A stretch of DNA of 64,000 nt from positions 1-64,000 of the forward strand of contig JAURLP010000006.1 in NCBI GenBank assembly GCA_030831165.1, written 5' to 3'. Source of the DNA: Gammaproteobacteria bacterium (lineage in GTDB: Bacteria > Pseudomonadota > Gammaproteobacteria > Pseudomonadales > Pseudohongiellaceae). The notes under the pieces are model-generated. The model saw nothing but the letters and a program-made list of their open reading frames with translations, was not told the DNA's origin and ran no database searches. Made by a program: the position numbers and the translations under genes. Below are positions 9,580 through 19,479 of the stretch, one piece after another. Within the stretch, counting starts at the first letter, position 1. Each line of letters starts with the position of its first letter.

Positions 9580-10029
9580 ATGCTTAGCGAAATAGTCAAA
9601 TTTTCGTCAATCGAACCGAGGTTTATAAAACTCCAGCCCTTTAACAATAGCAGCTGCACAAGCTGTTCGATTAAGCCCACATGTGGGCGATATTTATTGA
9701 ATTCACTTTACGCAAATCGGCAAATAGAATTGCCACTGAGTATGTTGCCAAAAGAAATTGATATCCAATCCTTGAAAAAGGGCACTCAGATCCTAATTAA
9801 TATAGAAGCGAGCAAGTTAGTCCGCTTATCCATCCTACTGTACTTGGCCCCCTTGCTTAGCATATTGTTGATGACTTTATTGGGCCAATTTGCTGGTTTT
9901 AATGAGCTGGTAATTCTGGCATTAGATATAATGGTTCTATTCTTAAGCATGCGAATATTACATCAATATTTAAAGAGTCATGCTGGTTTGGAAGACGTCA
10001 ATTTGAGTTTAATATCAGCTAGTCACTAG
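9580..10029 (+). CDS. rseC: RseC/MucC family membrane protein
   Basis: A protein of about 149 residues with two membrane segments near the middle and end (LSILLYLAPLLSILLMTLLG and ELVILALDIMVLFLSMRIL). The N-terminal cysteine motif CTSCSIKPTCG is characteristic of RseC, which assists the SoxR-reducing system and modulates sigma-E. A longer TTG start at 9559 is possible; ATG 9580 is preferred because MLSEIVKF aligns better with family N-termini. Neither start has a strong ribosome-binding site. In relatives rseB/mucB lies between rseA and rseC; here only about 100 bp separates them. Confidence 0.82.
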   Translation: MLSEIVKFSSIEPRFIKLQPFNNSSCTSCSIKPTCGRYLLNSLYANRQIELPLSMLPKEIDIQSLKKGTQILINIEASKLVRLSILLYLAPLLSILLMTLLGQFAGFNELVILALDIMVLFLSMRILHQYLKSHAGLEDVNLSLISASH

Positions 10030-10091
10030 CTAATTAAATTAAAATATGAAAAAGTTAAATAGATTTAGTTAAATCGAAAAAGAGAATAGAT

Positions 10092-11519
10092 ATGTCTAAA
10101 GTTTTATTTTTAAACCTGCTGCGGTCTGTAATATTAATCTTTGCCTTTACATTATCAGCTCAGGTTTCTGCGCAGTTTTTACCTGATTTCACCGAGCTTG
10201 TTGAAAAAACTGCGCCCGCGATTGTTAATGTCAGGATTCGTAGCACGGTAAGTGCCAGTGACAGGTTTGATGATTTTGAAGGTGATAGACAGGAGCTAGA
10301 AGAGTTTCTTGAGTTTTTTGGTGATCGATTTCCCGATGGTTTTGATTTGGGAGAACGAGAGGGTGGGTCTCTTGGTTCGGGTTTCATAATTGCTGAAGAT
10401 GGATACATAGTAACTAATCATCATGTGATCGATGGTGCAGATGACATCACAATTACATTGAATGATCAGCGTCAGTTTAAAGCTGAAATTATCGGTTCTG
10501 ATCAGCGTTCAGATTTAGCCCTTTTAAAAATAGACGCGGAAGGTTTACCTACCGTGCCTTTTGGTCACGTGGAAGATGTGAAAGTAGGGCAGTGGGTATT
10601 AGCTATTGGCTCGCCCTTTAATTTAAGTCATTCGGTTGCTGCAGGAATTGTCAGCTTTGTTGGTAGAAGCCTGCCCCCGCAGATTACCGGTCAAGGTAAT
10701 TATGTGTCATTTATTCAGACAGATGTGGCTATAAATCCAGGTCATTCCGGAGGCCCCTTATTTAATCTGGCTGGAGAAGTCATCGGCGTAAACTCTCAAA
10801 TATATTCGAATTCAGGTGGCTCCATTGGTCTGTCTTTTGCGATACCTGTCGATATTGCGTCTAATGTAATAAATCAATTAATGCAATCTGGCAATGTATC
10901 CAGGGGATGGATGGGAGTAGCAATTGCCGATGTGACACAAGAGCAAGCCAATATATATAACCTGGCAACGCCAAAAGGTGCTTTTGTAAATGATGTTTTA
11001 CCAGGTGGCCCAGCTGAAGCTGCTGGTTTTCAGGCCGAAGATATTATTCTCAGATACAATGGTGACGAGATCAGAAATAGTGCTGACTTGCCTTATCACG
11101 TTGGCCTTTCAATGCCAGGCAGCGAAGTCGAAGTTGAGTTAATTCGGAACGGGCGACTTGAAAATATTCGTATGCTGGTTGGCGACCTGGATGCTGCATC
11201 TAGCCAACAGCAATTGCAATTAGGCTCGATTGCGCCGATTGAAAACTCGCTCGGCTTATCCGTGACAGAGCTGTCAGAAACAGAAAAACAGCGACTTGGC
11301 CTTGAACACGGTCTTAGGATTACTGAGGTGATAGGACAAGTTGCCCAGAGAGCCGGCTTACAAGTGGGGGACATTATTTTAAGCCTCAATGGTAGAAATC
11401 TGGATTCGCTCGCTGACCTCTCAGAAATTAATAACAGCCTGCCTGTAGGTAGTCCGCTTCCGCTTCTTGTTGAACGAGATGGACAACAATCATTTTTCAC
11501 AATAATGATTGACGGATAA
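10092..11519 (+). CDS. mucD: Periplasmic serine protease MucD/DegP (Do family)
   Basis: A 475-residue HtrA protease. The signal peptide covers about 1-27 (cleavage near VSA-Q). The trypsin-like domain has the catalytic triad His111 (TNHHV), Asp141 (RSDLALLK) and Ser219 (PGHSGGPL). Two PDZ domains are at about 255-355 and 370-470. The active-site loop reads GHSGG where DegP has GNSGG. In Pseudomonas MucD closes the algU operon and degrades misfolded envelope proteins, which helps silence AlgU. It lies 62 bp after rseC and is likely co-transcribed. Confidence 0.95.
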   Translation: MSKVLFLNLLRSVILIFAFTLSAQVSAQFLPDFTELVEKTAPAIVNVRIRSTVSASDRFDDFEGDRQELEEFLEFFGDRFPDGFDLGEREGGSLGSGFIIAEDGYIVTNHHVIDGADDITITLNDQRQFKAEIIGSDQRSDLALLKIDAEGLPTVPFGHVEDVKVGQWVLAIGSPFNLSHSVAAGIVSFVGRSLPPQITGQGNYVSFIQTDVAINPGHSGGPLFNLAGEVIGVNSQIYSNSGGSIGLSFAIPVDIASNVINQLMQSGNVSRGWMGVAIADVTQEQANIYNLATPKGAFVNDVLPGGPAEAAGFQAEDIILRYNGDEIRNSADLPYHVGLSMPGSEVEVELIRNGRLENIRMLVGDLDAASSQQQLQLGSIAPIENSLGLSVTELSETEKQRLGLEHGLRITEVIGQVAQRAGLQVGDIILSLNGRNLDSLADLSEINNSLPVGSPLPLLVERDGQQSFFTIMIDG

Positions 11520-11541
11520 GCAAGTAATTACTACAGCTTTG

Positions 11542-11567
11542 ACCCTGTTAATTTCAGCAGGGTGTTC
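11542..11567 (+). terminator. Possible weak terminator after mucD
   Basis: ACCCTG (11542-11547) pairs with CAGGGT (11558-11563) around a 10-base loop and is followed by a short T-containing stretch (GTTCTT). The stem is only 6 bp and the T-run is broken, so termination is uncertain. It sits at the natural boundary between the rpoE operon and the lepA operon. Confidence 0.35.
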
Positions 11568-11630
11568 TTCATGTTAAAGGCGAGTTACTGTAGACTTGCG
11601 GAGTTTTTTCAACCAGAGTGAATCTCCCGA

Positions 11631-13430
11631 GTGAGCGACTTAAGCCACATCCGAAATTTTTCTATTATTGCCCATATTGACCATGGCAAATCAACCATTG
11701 CTGATCGCTTTATTCAGGATTGTGGTGGCTTGACTGAGCGCGAGATGTCAAACCAGGTGCTTGATTCTATGGATATAGAAAAAGAGCGTGGCATTACTAT
11801 CAAAGCACAAAGCGTGACGCTCAATTATAAATCCAAGGATGGTCGAATCTATCAGTTGAATTTCATCGACACGCCTGGACATGTTGATTTCAGTTATGAA
11901 GTTTCGCGCTCACTAGCCGCATGTGAAGGCGCTTTGTTGGTTGTCGATGCGGCACAAGGTGTTGAGGCTCAATCTGTAGCAAATTGTTATACGGCTATTG
12001 AGCAGGGTCTGGAGGTTATCCCCGTTCTTAACAAAATGGATTTGCCTCAGGCAGAACCAGATCGTGTTAAACAGGAGATTGAGGATATTATTGGCCTTGA
12101 TGCCAGGGATGCGGTGCTCGCTAGCGCAAAAACAGGGCAAGGCATCACCGATATTCTTGAAAACCTCATTAAACTGGTACCACCGCCCAAGGGTGAGATA
12201 GGCGATGATTTGCAGGCTCTGATAGTTGATTCCTGGTTTGATAATTATTTGGGCGTTGTGTCGCTGGTCAGAGTTCGACAGGGTAGCATCCGTAAAGGCG
12301 ATAAAATTATTGCCAAATCTACTGGTAAAGTTCATGTAGTGGATAATGTCGGAATTTTTACCCCTAAACGAACTATCACAAAAGAGTTAAAAGCTGGTGA
12401 AGTGGGCTTTATTGAAGCGGGTATCAAGGAAATTAAAGGGGCCCCCGTAGGCGATACCATTACGCATTCTAAAACACCAGATGTTGATGCTTTGCCCGGA
12501 TTTAAAAAAGTACAGGCACAAGTTTATGCCGGAATGTTTCCTATTTCAGCGGATGACTATGAGAACTTTCGTGATGCTCTGGAAAAACTCACACTCAATG
12601 ATGCGGCTTTAATATACGAGCCTGAAAATTCAGATGCCTTGGGGGTAGGATTTCGTTGCGGATTTTTGGGTATGCTGCATATGGAAATCGTGCAGGAAAG
12701 ACTAGAGCGGGAATATGATCTTGAATTGATAACCTCTGCACCGACAGTGGTATTTGAAGTGTTGACCAAGTCTGGAGAGGTTATCAAGGTAGATAGTCCT
12801 TCCCGATTACCAGCAATGGCAAGTATAGAGGAAATGCGAGAGCCCATTGTCGAAGCAAATATTCTGGTGCCACAGGCCTATGTAGGAAATGTCATAACAC
12901 TGTGTGTGGATAAAAGAGGTGTCCAGAAAGACATGCAGTTTGCGGGCAGTCAGGTGGCAATACGTTATGAATTACCGATGAATGAAGTAGTATTAGACTT
13001 TTTTGATCGCCTGAAGTCAGTGAGTAGGGGTTATGCATCACTGGATTATCATTTTATTCGGTTTCAGGCGGCTAAACTGGTCAGGCTTGATATCCTAATT
13101 AATGGCGATACAGTAGATGCTCTGGCCTTGATTGTCCACAGGGATCAGGCTCAGGCGAAGGGAAGAGTGTTAACTGAGAAAATGAAAGAATTGATCCCCA
13201 GGCAACTATATGATGTTGCTATTCAGGCCGCAATTGGAGGACAAATTGTGGCCAGAAGTACCGTAAAAGCGTTACGTAAAAACGTAACCGCTAAATGTTA
13301 TGGTGGAGATATTACTCGCAAGAAAAAATTGTTGGAAAAACAGAAAGCTGGAAAGAAGCGGATGAAAAAGGTTGGAAACATCGAAGTTCCACAAGAAGCT
13401 TTTCTTGCTGTACTTAGGGTGGATTCGTAA
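11631..13430 (+). CDS. lepA: Elongation factor 4 (LepA)
   Basis: A 599-residue translational GTPase with GTG start. G1 (AHIDHGKST) is near residues 14-22, then DTPGHVDFS and NKMD. The elongation-factor-G-like domains and the LepA-specific C-terminal domain ([20 protein letters not shown]) follow. EF4 acts on ribosomes in initiation or back-translocation under stress. Its stop overlaps the lepB ATG by one base, the widely conserved lepA-lepB pairing. Confidence 0.97.
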   Translation: MSDLSHIRNFSIIAHIDHGKSTIADRFIQDCGGLTEREMSNQVLDSMDIEKERGITIKAQSVTLNYKSKDGRIYQLNFIDTPGHVDFSYEVSRSLAACEGALLVVDAAQGVEAQSVANCYTAIEQGLEVIPVLNKMDLPQAEPDRVKQEIEDIIGLDARDAVLASAKTGQGITDILENLIKLVPPPKGEIGDDLQALIVDSWFDNYLGVVSLVRVRQGSIRKGDKIIAKSTGKVHVVDNVGIFTPKRTITKELKAGEVGFIEAGIKEIKGAPVGDTITHSKTPDVDALPGFKKVQAQVYAGMFPISADDYENFRDALEKLTLNDAALIYEPENSDALGVGFRCGFLGMLHMEIVQERLEREYDLELITSAPTVVFEVLTKSGEVIKVDSPSRLPAMASIEEMREPIVEANILVPQAYVGNVITLCVDKRGVQKDMQFAGSQVAIRYELPMNEVVLDFFDRLKSVSRGYASLDYHFIRFQAAKLVRLDILINGDTVDALALIVHRDQAQAKGRVLTEKMKELIPRQLYDVAIQAAIGGQIVARSTVKALRKNVTAKCYGGDITRKKKLLEKQKAGKKRMKKVGNIEVPQEAFLAVLRVDS

Positions 13431-14338
13431 TGAACATAGATTATTCTCTGGTTCTTTTAATTTTGGTTTTAGTCAGCGGCCTTATCTGGCTGATTGATGT
13501 CTTGTTTTTTGCAAAAAAACGAACCCAAAAATTTCGCTCATATCTAAAGGAACACAAAATAAAAAAAGAAGATTTATCTTCTTATCAAAATAATACAAAG
13601 GAAAATAATAAAACTGCTTTTAATCAAAAAATTCAAGAGAAGTTTGAAACAGCCTTTAATATTGAAAAAGATCCTGGACTGGTTGAATACAGTAAATCTT
13701 TCTTTCCGATCCTGCTTGCTGTTTTAGTTTTTCGATCCTTTTTGATTGAACCATTTCAAATCCCTACAGGTTCTATGATTCCCAGCTTGAATGTAGGCGA
13801 CTATATTATTGTTAATAAATATTCTTATGGTATTCGCTTGCCTGTCATCGGCACAAAAGTTATTGATATCGGGGAGCCTCAACGTGGAGATGTCATGGTT
13901 TTTATCCCGCCGCATGACCCCGTATATTATGTTAAAAGAGTTGTAGGCTTGCCTGGTGACCATATTCGTTACACAGATAAAAAGCTTTATATTAATGGTG
14001 TTGAACAGCCTCAGGAATTTGTTGACATGACTCAAGACGGGTTTAGAAATGTGAATCATTTCCTAGAACAACTGGGGGATGTGGAGCATGATATCTATGT
14101 ATCACCACCGTCTCCTTTTGGGGAGCCGCGATATGATTGGATGCGGCCAGAAGGCAGAGTAGTGCCCGAAGGGCATTATTTTATGATGGGCGACAACCGT
14201 GACAATAGTCTAGATAGTCGGAGCTGGGGTGTCGTTCCTGAGGAAAATATTGTTGGTAAGGCTGTGGCAGTTTGGATGCATAAAGAGCCTGGAATAAATT
14301 TGCCAACCTTCGGCCAGAACCGTTTTATTAATCCTTAA
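13430..14338 (+). CDS. lepB: Signal peptidase I
   Basis: A 302-residue inner-membrane protease that removes signal peptides. An N-terminal membrane segment is at 6-28 and a second at about 91-107. Catalytic Ser115 lies in PTGSMIPSL and the general-base Lys169 in YYVKRVVGLPGD. The C-terminal box MGDNRDNSLDSR is intact. A charged, Lys/Asn-rich cytoplasmic loop (about 29-85) separates the membrane segments. It is translationally coupled to lepA. Confidence 0.97.
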   Translation: MNIDYSLVLLILVLVSGLIWLIDVLFFAKKRTQKFRSYLKEHKIKKEDLSSYQNNTKENNKTAFNQKIQEKFETAFNIEKDPGLVEYSKSFFPILLAVLVFRSFLIEPFQIPTGSMIPSLNVGDYIIVNKYSYGIRLPVIGTKVIDIGEPQRGDVMVFIPPHDPVYYVKRVVGLPGDHIRYTDKKLYINGVEQPQEFVDMTQDGFRNVNHFLEQLGDVEHDIYVSPPSPFGEPRYDWMRPEGRVVPEGHYFMMGDNRDNSLDSRSWGVVPEENIVGKAVAVWMHKEPGINLPTFGQNRFINP

Positions 14339-14354
14339 ATTAGAGGGGTATCAA

Positions 14355-14747
14355 ATGAGCTTAAATAATTTATACAAGTTTGCTTCACCGAAGCGACAAA
14401 AAGGCGCATCATTTTTTGGTATCGTAATTTTATTGGTTATAGTTGGGTTGTTTTTATTATCTGCTCTGAAAGTTGCTCCATCCTACATGGATAATAACGT
14501 CATTGTTAACACCATGGAGGGGATTATCAGCAACAATGATTTTAAGGCGATGAGCATAGCTGAGATCCGTGCCGACCTGCAAAGGTCTCTGGTCACTAAT
14601 AATATTAGAGATTTTGAAGGCTCCAATGTTGTACTTACCAGACAGGGTAACGACAGCTTTGTTGATATAAATTACGAATCAAGAGTGCCATTGTTTTACA
14701 ATATTTCGGTCGTTGTGGCTTTTGAAAATAGATTTGATAAGAACTAG
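14355..14747 (+). CDS. DUF4845 family membrane protein
   Basis: A 130-residue protein with one membrane segment at about 19-42 (FGIVILLVIVGLFLLSALKV) and a C-terminal domain predicted to lie outside the cytoplasm. It matches the DUF4845 protein commonly found between lepB and rnc in gammaproteobacteria. Function is not established. An AGAGG ribosome-binding site precedes the ATG, and the stop overlaps the rnc GTG start by one base. Confidence 0.85.
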   Translation: MSLNNLYKFASPKRQKGASFFGIVILLVIVGLFLLSALKVAPSYMDNNVIVNTMEGIISNNDFKAMSIAEIRADLQRSLVTNNIRDFEGSNVVLTRQGNDSFVDINYESRVPLFYNISVVVAFENRFDKN

Positions 14748-15415
14748 TGACAAGCACTTCTGGACGAATATCCCACCCATTTAAAAATAAGGCTTTATTG
14801 AAACTGGCCTTAAGCCATCGTAGTAATGGCAAAATTAATAATGAACGGCTCGAGTTTCTTGGTGACTCTATTCTAGGCTTTATCATCGCCGAAGCCCTAT
14901 ATCAACGCTTTCCTCAAGCCAGCGAAGGTGAACTGAGCCGTTTGCGTGCAGAATTTGTAAAAAAAAATACCCTGGCAGATATTGCCCGTGAGCTTTCCCT
15001 AACCGAGCTTTTGATTTTGGGTAGTGGCGAAGCGAAAAGTGGTGGTGCCAACAGGGACTCAATACTGGCTGATGCTTTGGAAGCGGTAGTCAGCGCAATC
15101 TATCTAGATGGGGGTTTAAACGCCTGCCGTAAAGAAGTAATCGCCTGGTTTTCTTCAAGGCTCCAGCAACTAGAATCCAATGATGACATCTCGCAGAAGG
15201 ACGCCAAGACGCGTTTGCAAGAATATTTACAGTCTAAACAATTGGCTTTACCGGAATATGTGGTCTCCGAGCTTGGGGGCAAAGATCATGAGCAGGAGTT
15301 TACTGTAAGCTGTAAAATAGATTTATACAAAAAAGAGTTTAAAGGCTATGGAACTAGCCGAAGAGAAGCTGAGCAGCAGGCTGCAGCCGTCATACTCAAG
15401 AAGCTGGGCTTATAA
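14747..15415 (+). CDS. rnc: Ribonuclease III
   Basis: A 222-residue double-strand-specific endoribonuclease. The catalytic signature ERLEFLGDSILGF is near residues 34-46 and a second acidic cluster (DALEAVVSAIYLDGG) near 108-122. A C-terminal double-stranded-RNA-binding domain follows (about 152-222). The GTG start overlaps the preceding stop. It matures rRNA and some mRNAs. The rnc-era-recO order is conserved. Confidence 0.97.
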   Translation: MTSTSGRISHPFKNKALLKLALSHRSNGKINNERLEFLGDSILGFIIAEALYQRFPQASEGELSRLRAEFVKKNTLADIARELSLTELLILGSGEAKSGGANRDSILADALEAVVSAIYLDGGLNACRKEVIAWFSSRLQQLESNDDISQKDAKTRLQEYLQSKQLALPEYVVSELGGKDHEQEFTVSCKIDLYKKEFKGYGTSRREAEQQAAAVILKKLGL

Positions 15416-15443
15416 TAAAATGTTTATGGATAATCTAAATTAA

Positions 15444-16358
15444 GTGAGTCAGTCTAATAAGCACAAAACAAAAAAACATTGCGGACTGGTAGCCATAGTT
15501 GGCAGGCCCAATGTGGGCAAATCAACCCTGATCAATCACATCTTAGGTCAAAAAATCAGTATTACCTCACGTAAACCTCAAACAACCCGACACCGTCTTT
15601 TGGGGATAAAAACTACAGATAAGGCTCAAATCGTTTTTGTTGATACACCGGGCTTACATTTAGGCGTCGATAAAGCACTTAATCGTTATATGAATAAAAC
15701 AGTAAGTGCCGTTATCCGCGACGTTGATCTGATTTTATTTATGATTGATGCAAATAAATGGATTCAGGAAGATGACAAAGTGTTAGAAAATATTCGTAAC
15801 AGCAGTGTGCCAGCTTTTTTAGTGCTCAATAAAACAGACAAAATAAGTGAAAAAGAGAAATTATTGCCTTTTATGGAAAGCTTAATGGCGAAGCATGACT
15901 TTGATGAAATAATTCCGATATCAGCATTAAAGAGTAAGGGTATAGATCAACTGGAGTCTCTTGTTATAAAAGCCCTCCCTTTGGGGACATATTTATTTCC
16001 AGAAGACCAGCTTACCGATAAAAATTCCCGATTCCTGGCTGCAGAATTTGTCCGTGAAAAAATCACTCGGCAAATGGGAGACGAATTACCTTATGAGGTG
16101 AATGTCGAGATTGAGGAATTTAAAACCCTAAACGGGGTGTTGCATATTAGTGCCTTGATTCTAGTCGAAAGAGAAGGGCAGAAAAAAATTCTTATAGGCA
16201 GGAATGGCTCCAGTTTGAAATTAATTGGAACTGAAGCAAGAAAAGAAATGGAGCTGCTTTTTGACGCTAAAGTTATGCTTAATTTATGGGTCAAAGTGAA
16301 GAGTGGTTGGTCCGATGATGAGAGAGCCTTAAGAAGCTTAGGCTATATTGATCAGTAG
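15444..16358 (+). CDS. era: GTPase Era
   Basis: A 304-residue GTPase for 16S rRNA and 30S maturation. G1 is GRPNVGKST near 20-28, G3 is DTPG, and NKTD is the base-specificity motif. The C-terminal KH domain shows the [14 protein letters not shown] loop. The start is GTG at 15444. Translation begins 28 bp after rnc and recO follows 11 bp later, so the three are probably one transcript. Confidence 0.97.
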   Translation: MSQSNKHKTKKHCGLVAIVGRPNVGKSTLINHILGQKISITSRKPQTTRHRLLGIKTTDKAQIVFVDTPGLHLGVDKALNRYMNKTVSAVIRDVDLILFMIDANKWIQEDDKVLENIRNSSVPAFLVLNKTDKISEKEKLLPFMESLMAKHDFDEIIPISALKSKGIDQLESLVIKALPLGTYLFPEDQLTDKNSRFLAAEFVREKITRQMGDELPYEVNVEIEEFKTLNGVLHISALILVEREGQKKILIGRNGSSLKLIGTEARKEMELLFDAKVMLNLWVKVKSGWSDDERALRSLGYIDQ

Positions 16359-16369
16359 GACAAACACTG

Positions 16370-17077
16370 ATGGTTAACTCGATACAATCCCAGCCTGCTT
16401 ATTTATTGCATAGTAGGCCTTATCGAGACAGCAGTCTTTTAGTTGATTTTATTACACAAGATTTTGGACGGGTTAGCGCTGTTGCAAAAGGTGTGCGAAA
16501 TCCAAAATCTAAAAACAGGGCGGTACTACAACCTTTCATCCCTTTACTGATTAATTTAAGCGGGAAAAATGAATTAAAAACGCTAGGTCAATTTGAAGCA
16601 CAATCCAACAGTGTAGCCCTAAAGCATAAGGCGCTTTTTTCAGCCTTGTATTTGAATGAACTGATAGTTCGTCTGATTCATAAACAAGAGGCTGATACTG
16701 AAATATTTTCTTTGTATAAATGGACATTATCAGAGCTATCCGTTCAGGTCGATATAGAGCCGGTGCTAAGAACATTTGAACTTAATTTGCTGGATTTACT
16801 AGGTTATGGCATTGATTTTAGTGTGCTGGAAGAAACACCAGGCGATAACTGCTGGTATCACTTTCATCATGAAAGTGGTTTTGAACTGGTTGATGGCCTA
16901 AACAATAAACTTGAAAAATACTTTTCGAGTACCGCTTTGCACCATATAGCAAAAAAGAATTTTTCAGATTTGGAAACACAAAAAGCAGCCAAGCGTTTGT
17001 TACGAGCTGCACTTTCAGGACATTTAGGGGAGAAACCTCTTTCAAGTAGAAGTTTATTCCGAAAAAACATAGGATAG
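16370..17077 (+). CDS. recO: DNA repair protein RecO
   Basis: A 235-residue protein with the N-terminal OB-fold (AYLLHSRPYRDSSLLVDFIT at about 10-29) followed by the helical domain. RecO works with RecR, also encoded in this window, to load RecA onto SSB-coated single strands. Lengths of 230-240 are usual. pdxJ and acpS, which follow recO in many gammaproteobacteria, are absent here; cysM comes next after 82 bp. Confidence 0.93.
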   Translation: MVNSIQSQPAYLLHSRPYRDSSLLVDFITQDFGRVSAVAKGVRNPKSKNRAVLQPFIPLLINLSGKNELKTLGQFEAQSNSVALKHKALFSALYLNELIVRLIHKQEADTEIFSLYKWTLSELSVQVDIEPVLRTFELNLLDLLGYGIDFSVLEETPGDNCWYHFHHESGFELVDGLNNKLEKYFSSTALHHIAKKNFSDLETQKAAKRLLRAALSGHLGEKPLSSRSLFRKNIG

Positions 17078-17159
17078 TCTCAAATTAACCTTTTTCCTCG
17101 AGCGACCTTCAAGGTAAAATTTTGCTTTTTAAATTGCAGTTTCAAGCAAAGTCTTAATC

Positions 17160-18077
17160 ATGCCGATTTCAACCATAGATGCATCCATGTTTCCAACCAT
17201 AGAAAGTACCATAGGTAATACACCGCTTATTCGTTTGCAACGACTGCCGGGTCAAACCTCAAATACAATTCTGGTGAAACTGGAAAGTAATAACCCAGCG
17301 GGTTCTGTGAAAGACAGGCCGGCACTCAGTATGATTTTAAAAGCTGAACGTCGCGGCGATATCAGTCCAGGCGATACTCTGATTGAAGCAACCAGCGGCA
17401 ATACGGGCATTGCATTGGCCATGGTTGCTGCTATCAGAGGCTATAAACTGATTCTGATAATGCCTTCTAACTCAACCCAGGAGCGCAAAGATTCCATGAC
17501 GGCCTATGGTGCTATTCTGATAGAGGTTACTGAAGAGGAAGGTATGGAAGGAGCCAGGGATCTGGCGTTGAAAATGCAGGCACAAGGTAAGGGTATAGTG
17601 CTTGATCAATTTGGAAACCCCGATAACTATGCAGCGCATTATGAAGGCACTGGCCCTGAAATATGGCGAGATACTAAAGGCGCAATAACCCATTTCGTCA
17701 GTTCAATGGGTACAACGGGTACGATTATGGGTGTCTCTAGATTCCTAAAAGAGCAGAATGCTGAGATTAAAATCATTGGGTTGCAGCCTCGGGAAGATTC
17801 TCGTATTCCGGGGATAAGACGCTGGCCTGAAGCTTATTTGCCTAAAATTTTTGAACATGAACGCGTTGATCAAATAATCGATATTGACCAGCATGATGCC
17901 GAAGTCACTATGCGTGAACTGGCAAAAAAAGAGGGGATACATTGTGGCGTATCTTCTGGTGGTGCAGTTTTCGCGGCATTACAACTTTCCAAATCGCTCG
18001 AAAATGCTGTGATTGTTGCCATAGTTTGTGACAGAGGCGATCGCTACCTGTCCAGTGGCGTGTTTACTCCTGAATAA
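17160..18077 (+). CDS. cysM: Cysteine synthase B
   Basis: A 305-residue PLP enzyme making cysteine from O-acetylserine and sulfide or thiosulfate. The PLP lysine is Lys51 in NPAGSVKDRPAL. The substrate loop EATSGNTGIAL and the phosphate loop SSMGTTGTIMG are present. The sequence and length fit CysM rather than CysK. ATG at 17160 is the only well-placed start. Confidence 0.93.
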   Translation: MPISTIDASMFPTIESTIGNTPLIRLQRLPGQTSNTILVKLESNNPAGSVKDRPALSMILKAERRGDISPGDTLIEATSGNTGIALAMVAAIRGYKLILIMPSNSTQERKDSMTAYGAILIEVTEEEGMEGARDLALKMQAQGKGIVLDQFGNPDNYAAHYEGTGPEIWRDTKGAITHFVSSMGTTGTIMGVSRFLKEQNAEIKIIGLQPREDSRIPGIRRWPEAYLPKIFEHERVDQIIDIDQHDAEVTMRELAKKEGIHCGVSSGGAVFAALQLSKSLENAVIVAIVCDRGDRYLSSGVFTPE

Positions 18078-18098
18078 TTAAAGGAAATCCCAAATACC

Positions 18099-19445
18099 AT
18101 GCGTCGAAGAAGACGGCAAAAATTGCCTAAAGATCCTGTTGTTCTGGATATTGAAAAACTTAGTCACGAAGGGCGGGGCATAGCCCACCTGGAAGGTAAG
18201 GTTGTCTTTGTCGATGAGGCTTTACCTGGCGAACAGGTTTCTGCTGTTTATACACAAAAACGCGAATCTTTCGATCAGGCAAAAACCATAGAAGTATTAA
18301 AATCGGCTGAAGATAGGGTCGAGCCGCCATGTCAATACGCTTCTATCTGCGGGGGTTGCAGTCTTCAGCATTTTAATTCTGAAGCGCAGTTATTGTTTAA
18401 AGCATCTATCTTGGACGAACTGTTAGGTCAAAGTCTTTCCGGCCATCAATACACAAAAATGCCGCCAATGACCGGACCCCATTTTGCTTACAGACGAAAA
18501 GCCAGATTAGCCGTGCGTTATGTTCATAAAAAAGAACAAGTTCTGGTTGGATTCAGAGAAAAGAACAGTAGCTTCATTACGAACATGGATAGCTGTGAAA
18601 TACTTGACCCTCAGGTTAATAATTTATTGCCCGCACTAAGTAAATTAATCGTTTCTCTGGAGGCTTTTAAACAGATTCCGCAAATTGAAGTAGCTGTTGG
18701 AGATGAGCACCCGGACGCAAACTCCCTAGCCCTGGTTTTCCGGCATTTGGTGCCACTAAATGATGTTGATCTGGATAAAATGGCTGAATTTGCTGCTTAC
18801 CATAAGCTTGATTGCTATCTGCAAAGTGGTGGTCCAGATACCGTCTCCAAGTATTACCCAAAAACAGGGGTAGAGCGATTGTTTTACGAACTGCCCGAAT
18901 ATCAATTAAACCTGGCTTTTCATCCTATGGATTTCACACAGGTAAATGCGCACATTAACCGTAAGATGATCAGCAAGGCCATAGAATTATTGGATATAAA
19001 TAACGAGGATAGAATACTGGATTTGTTTTGTGGATTAGGTAACTTTTCATTACCTATGGCTACTAAGGCAAATTTTGTACTTGGTGTGGAGGGTAGCGAG
19101 GCTATGGTGGACAGGGGAAAAGAGAATGCCCGGCGCATGGAATTGGATAACCTGGAATTTAACAGTGCTGATTTAACAGAAAACCTGGAGACAAAGCATT
19201 GGGCTAGTTATGGCTTTACTAAAGTGTTAATTGATCCTCCTCGCTCTGGAGCCCTTGAAATATTGGCTGCCGTTAGCGCCCTGAAACCAGAAAAAATTGT
19301 TTATATCTCATGTAACCCCATCACCCTTGCTAGAGATGCCGCCTGTTTAAAAGATTTGGGCTATCAGCTAGATGCTGGTGGCGTAATGGATATGTTTCCA
19401 CAAACAACACATGTTGAATCAATAGCCTTGTTCAATAAAGCATAA
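18099..19445 (+). CDS. rlmD: 23S rRNA (uracil-1939-C5)-methyltransferase RlmD
   Basis: A 448-residue Fe-S methyltransferase. An N-terminal TRAM domain is at about 10-70. The [4Fe-4S] cysteines are Cys78, Cys84 and Cys87 (CQYASICGGC) plus a later one in MDSCEILDP. The SAM motif LDLFCGLGNFSLP and catalytic YISCNPITLARD complete the family pattern. It methylates U1939 of 23S rRNA. It lies 21 bp after cysM. In many gammaproteobacteria relA lies between rlmD and mazG; it does not here. Confidence 0.95.
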   Translation: MRRRRRQKLPKDPVVLDIEKLSHEGRGIAHLEGKVVFVDEALPGEQVSAVYTQKRESFDQAKTIEVLKSAEDRVEPPCQYASICGGCSLQHFNSEAQLLFKASILDELLGQSLSGHQYTKMPPMTGPHFAYRRKARLAVRYVHKKEQVLVGFREKNSSFITNMDSCEILDPQVNNLLPALSKLIVSLEAFKQIPQIEVAVGDEHPDANSLALVFRHLVPLNDVDLDKMAEFAAYHKLDCYLQSGGPDTVSKYYPKTGVERLFYELPEYQLNLAFHPMDFTQVNAHINRKMISKAIELLDINNEDRILDLFCGLGNFSLPMATKANFVLGVEGSEAMVDRGKENARRMELDNLEFNSADLTENLETKHWASYGFTKVLIDPPRSGALEILAAVSALKPEKIVYISCNPITLARDAACLKDLGYQLDAGGVMDMFPQTTHVESIALFNKA

Positions 19446-19479
19446 ACAGTCAGTATTGGCGGAAAAAACTGGAAGAGTT

